From an uncultured Bryobacteraceae bacterium (GTDB lineage: Bacteria > Acidobacteriota > Terriglobia > Bryobacterales > Bryobacteraceae): a stretch of 64,000 bases of DNA. The DNA lies in contig CAKZUE010000007.1 of NCBI GenBank assembly GCA_937920635.1, positions 1-64,000 of the forward strand, given 5' to 3'. Shown in pieces: positions 61,728-64,000 of this stretch; within the stretch, counting starts at the first letter, position 1, and the number at the start of each line of letters is the position of its first letter. The notes under the pieces were generated by a model that saw only the letters and a program-made list of their open reading frames with translations, was not told the DNA's origin and ran no database searches. Position numbers and translations under genes: made by a program.

Positions 61728-61879
61728 GCTGTGAAATTACCGCTCCCGCTCAGGGAACTGCAATCCCGCCTCCGGCCGCCCGTGAAGCCCGTTGCGTTAC
61801 GATGATAGTTCCCGCCGGTAACTTCGCCGCTCTCAGGCGCGCTACTTCCTGTTTGAGCCTGAATTTCCGGGTCTTCGTC

Positions 61880-63832
61880 ATGCGGAAACAAAACTTACTG
61901 GATTTGATTCGGCAGGCCGTGGCTGCCGGACTGTGTCTGGCCCTCGCCCTGCCTGCTTCGCCCGCCGAGCTGCCCCCTCCCTCGGACGCTCCGCTCGGGA
62001 GCCGGTTCGAGCTGCCCCACCCCCGCGGCCCGCGCTTCCTGCGCCCCTACCAGCGACCGGACGTGCCGCCAGCACGGCTGGAAAACTCCAACCGCCTCGA
62101 ATCGCTCCTCCGCGCCGGCATCCTCTATCTGAGCCTCGCCGACACCATCGCCATCGCTCTGGAAAACAATCTCGATCTCGAGCTGTCCCGCTACACGCCG
62201 ATGATCGCCCAGGCCGATCTGCTCCGCGCCCGCGCCGGCGGCCTGCTGCGCGGCGTGCCCACCACCGTGCGGGCCACCGCCCAGAGCGTGCAGGCCCAGG
62301 TCGCCGGCGGCGCCACCGGCGGAGCGGGCATCACCAGCGCGCAGGCGGCAGCCGCGGGCGGCGACTCCGGCGGCGTCGGCGGCGCCGTGATCACGCAAAC
62401 CGGCGTCGCTGTGCCCACCCTCGATCCCTTCTTCTTCTCCAGCACCACCATCGGCCACCGCTCCTCCCCCCAGTCCAACACAATCACTACTGGCACCACG
62501 GCTCTCGTCTTCGATACCCGCCAGTTCAACTTCGGCTACCAGCAGAACTTCCTCTCCGGCACCAGCCTCACCTTCGCCTGGAACAACAGCTTCTTCGAAT
62601 CCAACAACCGCAACTCCGTCATCAACCCGGGCTGGAACCCTGCCGCGCAGCTCCAGATCACGCAGCGCCTGCTCCAGGGCTTCGGCCTTGCCGTCAACAA
62701 CCGCAACATCCGCGTCGCCCGCAACAACCTGCGCGTCAGCGACCTGACCTTCAAGCAGCAGGTCATGGTCACCGTCGCCGGCGTGGTCAACCTCTACTGG
62801 GATCTCGTCAGCCTGAATGAAGACGTCAAGGTCCGCCGCAAGGCCCTCGAAGTGGCCCGCAAGTTTTACGAAGACAACAAGGCGCAGGTCGCCATCGGGA
62901 CCCTCGCGCCCATCGAGATCGTCCGCGCCGAGGCGCGCGTCGCCCAGGCCGAGCAGGACCTCACCAACGCCGAGACAGCGCTGCTCCAGCAGGAGACCAT
63001 TCTGAAAAACGCCCTCAGCCGCACCGGCGTGGCCAGTCCCGCCATCGCCGATGCCCGCATCGTCCCCACCGACCGTCTGGGCGAGCCCGAGCCGGAACGG
63101 CTCGACCGCTTGCAGGAGCTGGTCGATCTCGCCCTCCGCTCCCGCCCCGACGTCGAGCAGACGCGCATCGGCCTGGAGAACAACCGCATCCAGATCGCCG
63201 GCTCCCGCAGCCAGCTTCTGCCCTCGCTGGACCTGACCGCCACGCTGCAAAACAATTCGCTGGCCGGCAGCCGCAACGCCCTGCTCCCGCCCGGCAGCCC
63301 GCTCGCGCCCGACCCCTTCTTCATCGGCGGCTATGGCACGGCCCTCAGCCAGCTCTTCCGCCGCAACTTCCCCGACTACTCCATCGGATTCAACCTCAGC
63401 ATCCCCATCCGGAACCGCACCGCGCAGGCCGACTACGTCCGCGACCAGATCTCGCTGCGGCAGGCCGAGCTCAATCAGCAGCGCCTCCACAACGACATCC
63501 GCGTCAACGTGCAGAATGCGCTCATCGCCGTCATCCAGGCCCGCGCCCGCTACGAGTCCGCCGTCAAGGAGCGCCGCCTCCAGGAGCAGACCCTGGACGC
63601 CGAGAACAAGAAGTACGCGCTCGGCGCCTCCACCGCCTTTCAGGTCGTGCAGACGCAGCGCGATCTCGCCCAGGCCCAGGCCGGAGAGGTGGCCGCGCTG
63701 GCCGCCTACAACCGCGCCCGCGTCCAGCTTGATCTGCAAACCGCCCAGATCCTGGACAAATACGGTGTCACCATTGAAGAAGCCCGCCAGGCGCGCAGCA
63801 GCCGCCCCATCCAGACGCCGCCCGCGCCCTGA
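61880..63832 (+). CDS. TolC-family outer-membrane efflux protein
   Basis: 650 residues with signal peptide AVAAGLCLALALPASPA. Two outer-membrane-efflux repeats: LADTIAIALENNLDLE near the N-terminus, VVNLYWDLVSLNEDVKVRRKALEVA and the second with LFNPD-like segments and long helices ENNRIQIAGSRSQLLPSLDLTA. A Gly/Ala-rich insert (about residues 125-170: QVAGGATGGAGITSAQAAAAGG) and a beta-rich part (DTRQFNFGYQQNFLSGTSLTF) follow. The ATG at MRKQNLLDL was preferred to one 78 bases up. No inner-membrane pump or adaptor is next to it in the window. Confidence 0.9.
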   Translation: MRKQNLLDLIRQAVAAGLCLALALPASPAELPPPSDAPLGSRFELPHPRGPRFLRPYQRPDVPPARLENSNRLESLLRAGILYLSLADTIAIALENNLDLELSRYTPMIAQADLLRARAGGLLRGVPTTVRATAQSVQAQVAGGATGGAGITSAQAAAAGGDSGGVGGAVITQTGVAVPTLDPFFFSSTTIGHRSSPQSNTITTGTTALVFDTRQFNFGYQQNFLSGTSLTFAWNNSFFESNNRNSVINPGWNPAAQLQITQRLLQGFGLAVNNRNIRVARNNLRVSDLTFKQQVMVTVAGVVNLYWDLVSLNEDVKVRRKALEVARKFYEDNKAQVAIGTLAPIEIVRAEARVAQAEQDLTNAETALLQQETILKNALSRTGVASPAIADARIVPTDRLGEPEPERLDRLQELVDLALRSRPDVEQTRIGLENNRIQIAGSRSQLLPSLDLTATLQNNSLAGSRNALLPPGSPLAPDPFFIGGYGTALSQLFRRNFPDYSIGFNLSIPIRNRTAQADYVRDQISLRQAELNQQRLHNDIRVNVQNALIAVIQARARYESAVKERRLQEQTLDAENKKYALGASTAFQVVQTQRDLAQAQAGEVAALAAYNRARVQLDLQTAQILDKYGVTIEEARQARSSRPIQTPPAP

Positions 63833-63851
63833 GCTTCAACAGGCAGGAGAA

Positions 63852-63901
63852 CTGCGGCTGGAGGGCGCAGGAGCGCCCGAAGGAAGCGGCTCCTCGGAGC
63901 G
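63852..63901 (+). repeat. two-hairpin dispersed element, family H, copy 2
   Basis: Starts 20 bases after the TolC stop. Hairpin 1 is GGGCGC, loop AGGA, GCGCCC; hairpin 2 is GCTCC, TC, GGAGC. Against copy 1 (14885-14934) eleven of fifty bases differ: nine in loops or linkers and two at one paired position (C-G to T-A). A further short hairpin, GGCCC..GGGCC, lies at 63901-63915 before a CCTTT, which may act as a weak terminator. Confidence 0.75.
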
Positions 63902-63940
63902 GCCCGCATAGGGCCCCTTTGCTGCGGCTGTCGGCGTGAA

Positions 63941-64000
63941 CGGCCGCGGGCGGGGGGGGCGGAAAACTGGTGCCAGGCGGGCCTGTCCCCCGTTTTCACA
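63941..64000. repeat. dispersed palindromic repeat, family P, copy 2
   Basis: Matches copy 1 at 4611-4669 block by block: CGGCCGCG, a long G-run, GGAAAA, TGGTGCCAGGCGGGCCTGT, CCCCC, then T-rich end. The copy reaches the edge of the window, so its right end is not seen. The G- and C-runs can form an imperfect stem. Located in the gap after tolC beside family-H copy 2. Confidence 0.6.

Noticed and set aside
1-64000. tRNA, rRNA, CRISPR, prophage or toxin-antitoxin genes
   Set aside because: I scanned intergenic gaps by eye for cloverleaf-like arms, regularly spaced repeats and small paired genes and saw none I could support; a tRNAscan/Rfam search would settle it.

Overview
The window is a 64 kb piece of a GC-rich, densely packed bacterial chromosome with no rRNA, tRNA, CRISPR array, prophage or intact insertion sequence that I can recognise. 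The best guess is an acidobacterium of the Bryobacterales/Solibacterales type. This rests on an Oar-like TonB-dependent receptor with an N-terminal carboxypeptidase-regulatory domain, Tat-exported Gfo/Idh/MocA dehydrogenases, a GH95 fucosidase, a squalene/hopanoid enzyme (HpnE), a DUF6677-type membrane protein and a membrane-tethered HTH regulator. That is inference from gene content, not a marker-gene result.

Layout. 1-4.5 kb: a tandem repeat, a bacteriohemerythrin, a small exported Cys-rich protein, an ALDH7-type aldehyde dehydrogenase, agmatine deiminase and an exported alpha/beta-hydrolase-like protein. 4.9-10.6 kb (+ strand): AnmK kinase, GH95 alpha-L-fucosidase, FmdE-like protein, ThiE and a methyltransferase. 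10.6-14.0 kb (- strand): two tandem Gfo/Idh/MocA proteins and a NYN-domain nuclease. 14.0-20.3 kb: a PAP2-type membrane phosphatase, a repeat- and hairpin-rich gap, an exported unknown protein coupled to a DUF362 protein, an SDR and a very long CorA-like transporter. 20.4-26.2 kb (- strand): a CPA2/RCK antiporter, then a five-gene uptake operon (TonB receptor, ECF S component, methyltransferase, ECF T, ECF A).

26.3-39.1 kb: an S9 peptidase fused to a formylglycine-enzyme-like domain, divergent pgi-MoxR-ychF, then a minus-strand run with a single-chain helicase/Fe-S nuclease, SPOR protein, Lnt and a GH20-like hydrolase. 39.1-43.4 kb: a redox cluster (cupin, 2x[4Fe-4S] ferredoxin, Crp/Fnr regulator, radical SAM/SPASM enzyme, membrane HdrD-like oxidoreductase). 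43.5-50.2 kb: UDP-glucuronate decarboxylase, PilZ protein, fused TrpE-TrpG, a 38-residue membrane peptide abutting hpnE, and a coupled pair of exported proteins. 50.2-55.0 kb: the Oar-like receptor and two small exported repeat or Ig-like proteins. 55.0-57.9 kb (- strand): a five-gene operon with pyrE, truA, an exported nucleoside hydrolase and two membrane proteins. 57.9-63.8 kb: a CHASE-type hybrid histidine kinase, the membrane HTH regulator and a TolC-family protein.

The least explained signals are outside the proteins. Two 50-bp copies of a two-hairpin element lie just downstream of stop codons, 49 kb apart, with stems conserved or compensated and changes in loops and linkers. A second dispersed palindromic repeat occurs in two other gaps. 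Among proteins, the TonB receptor + ECF + methyltransferase operon, the Fe-S/cupin/Fnr/radical-SAM cluster, the 33-residue repeat protein and the membrane HTH sensor are the most worthwhile leads. All assignments are by eye from motifs and gene order; no searches were run.
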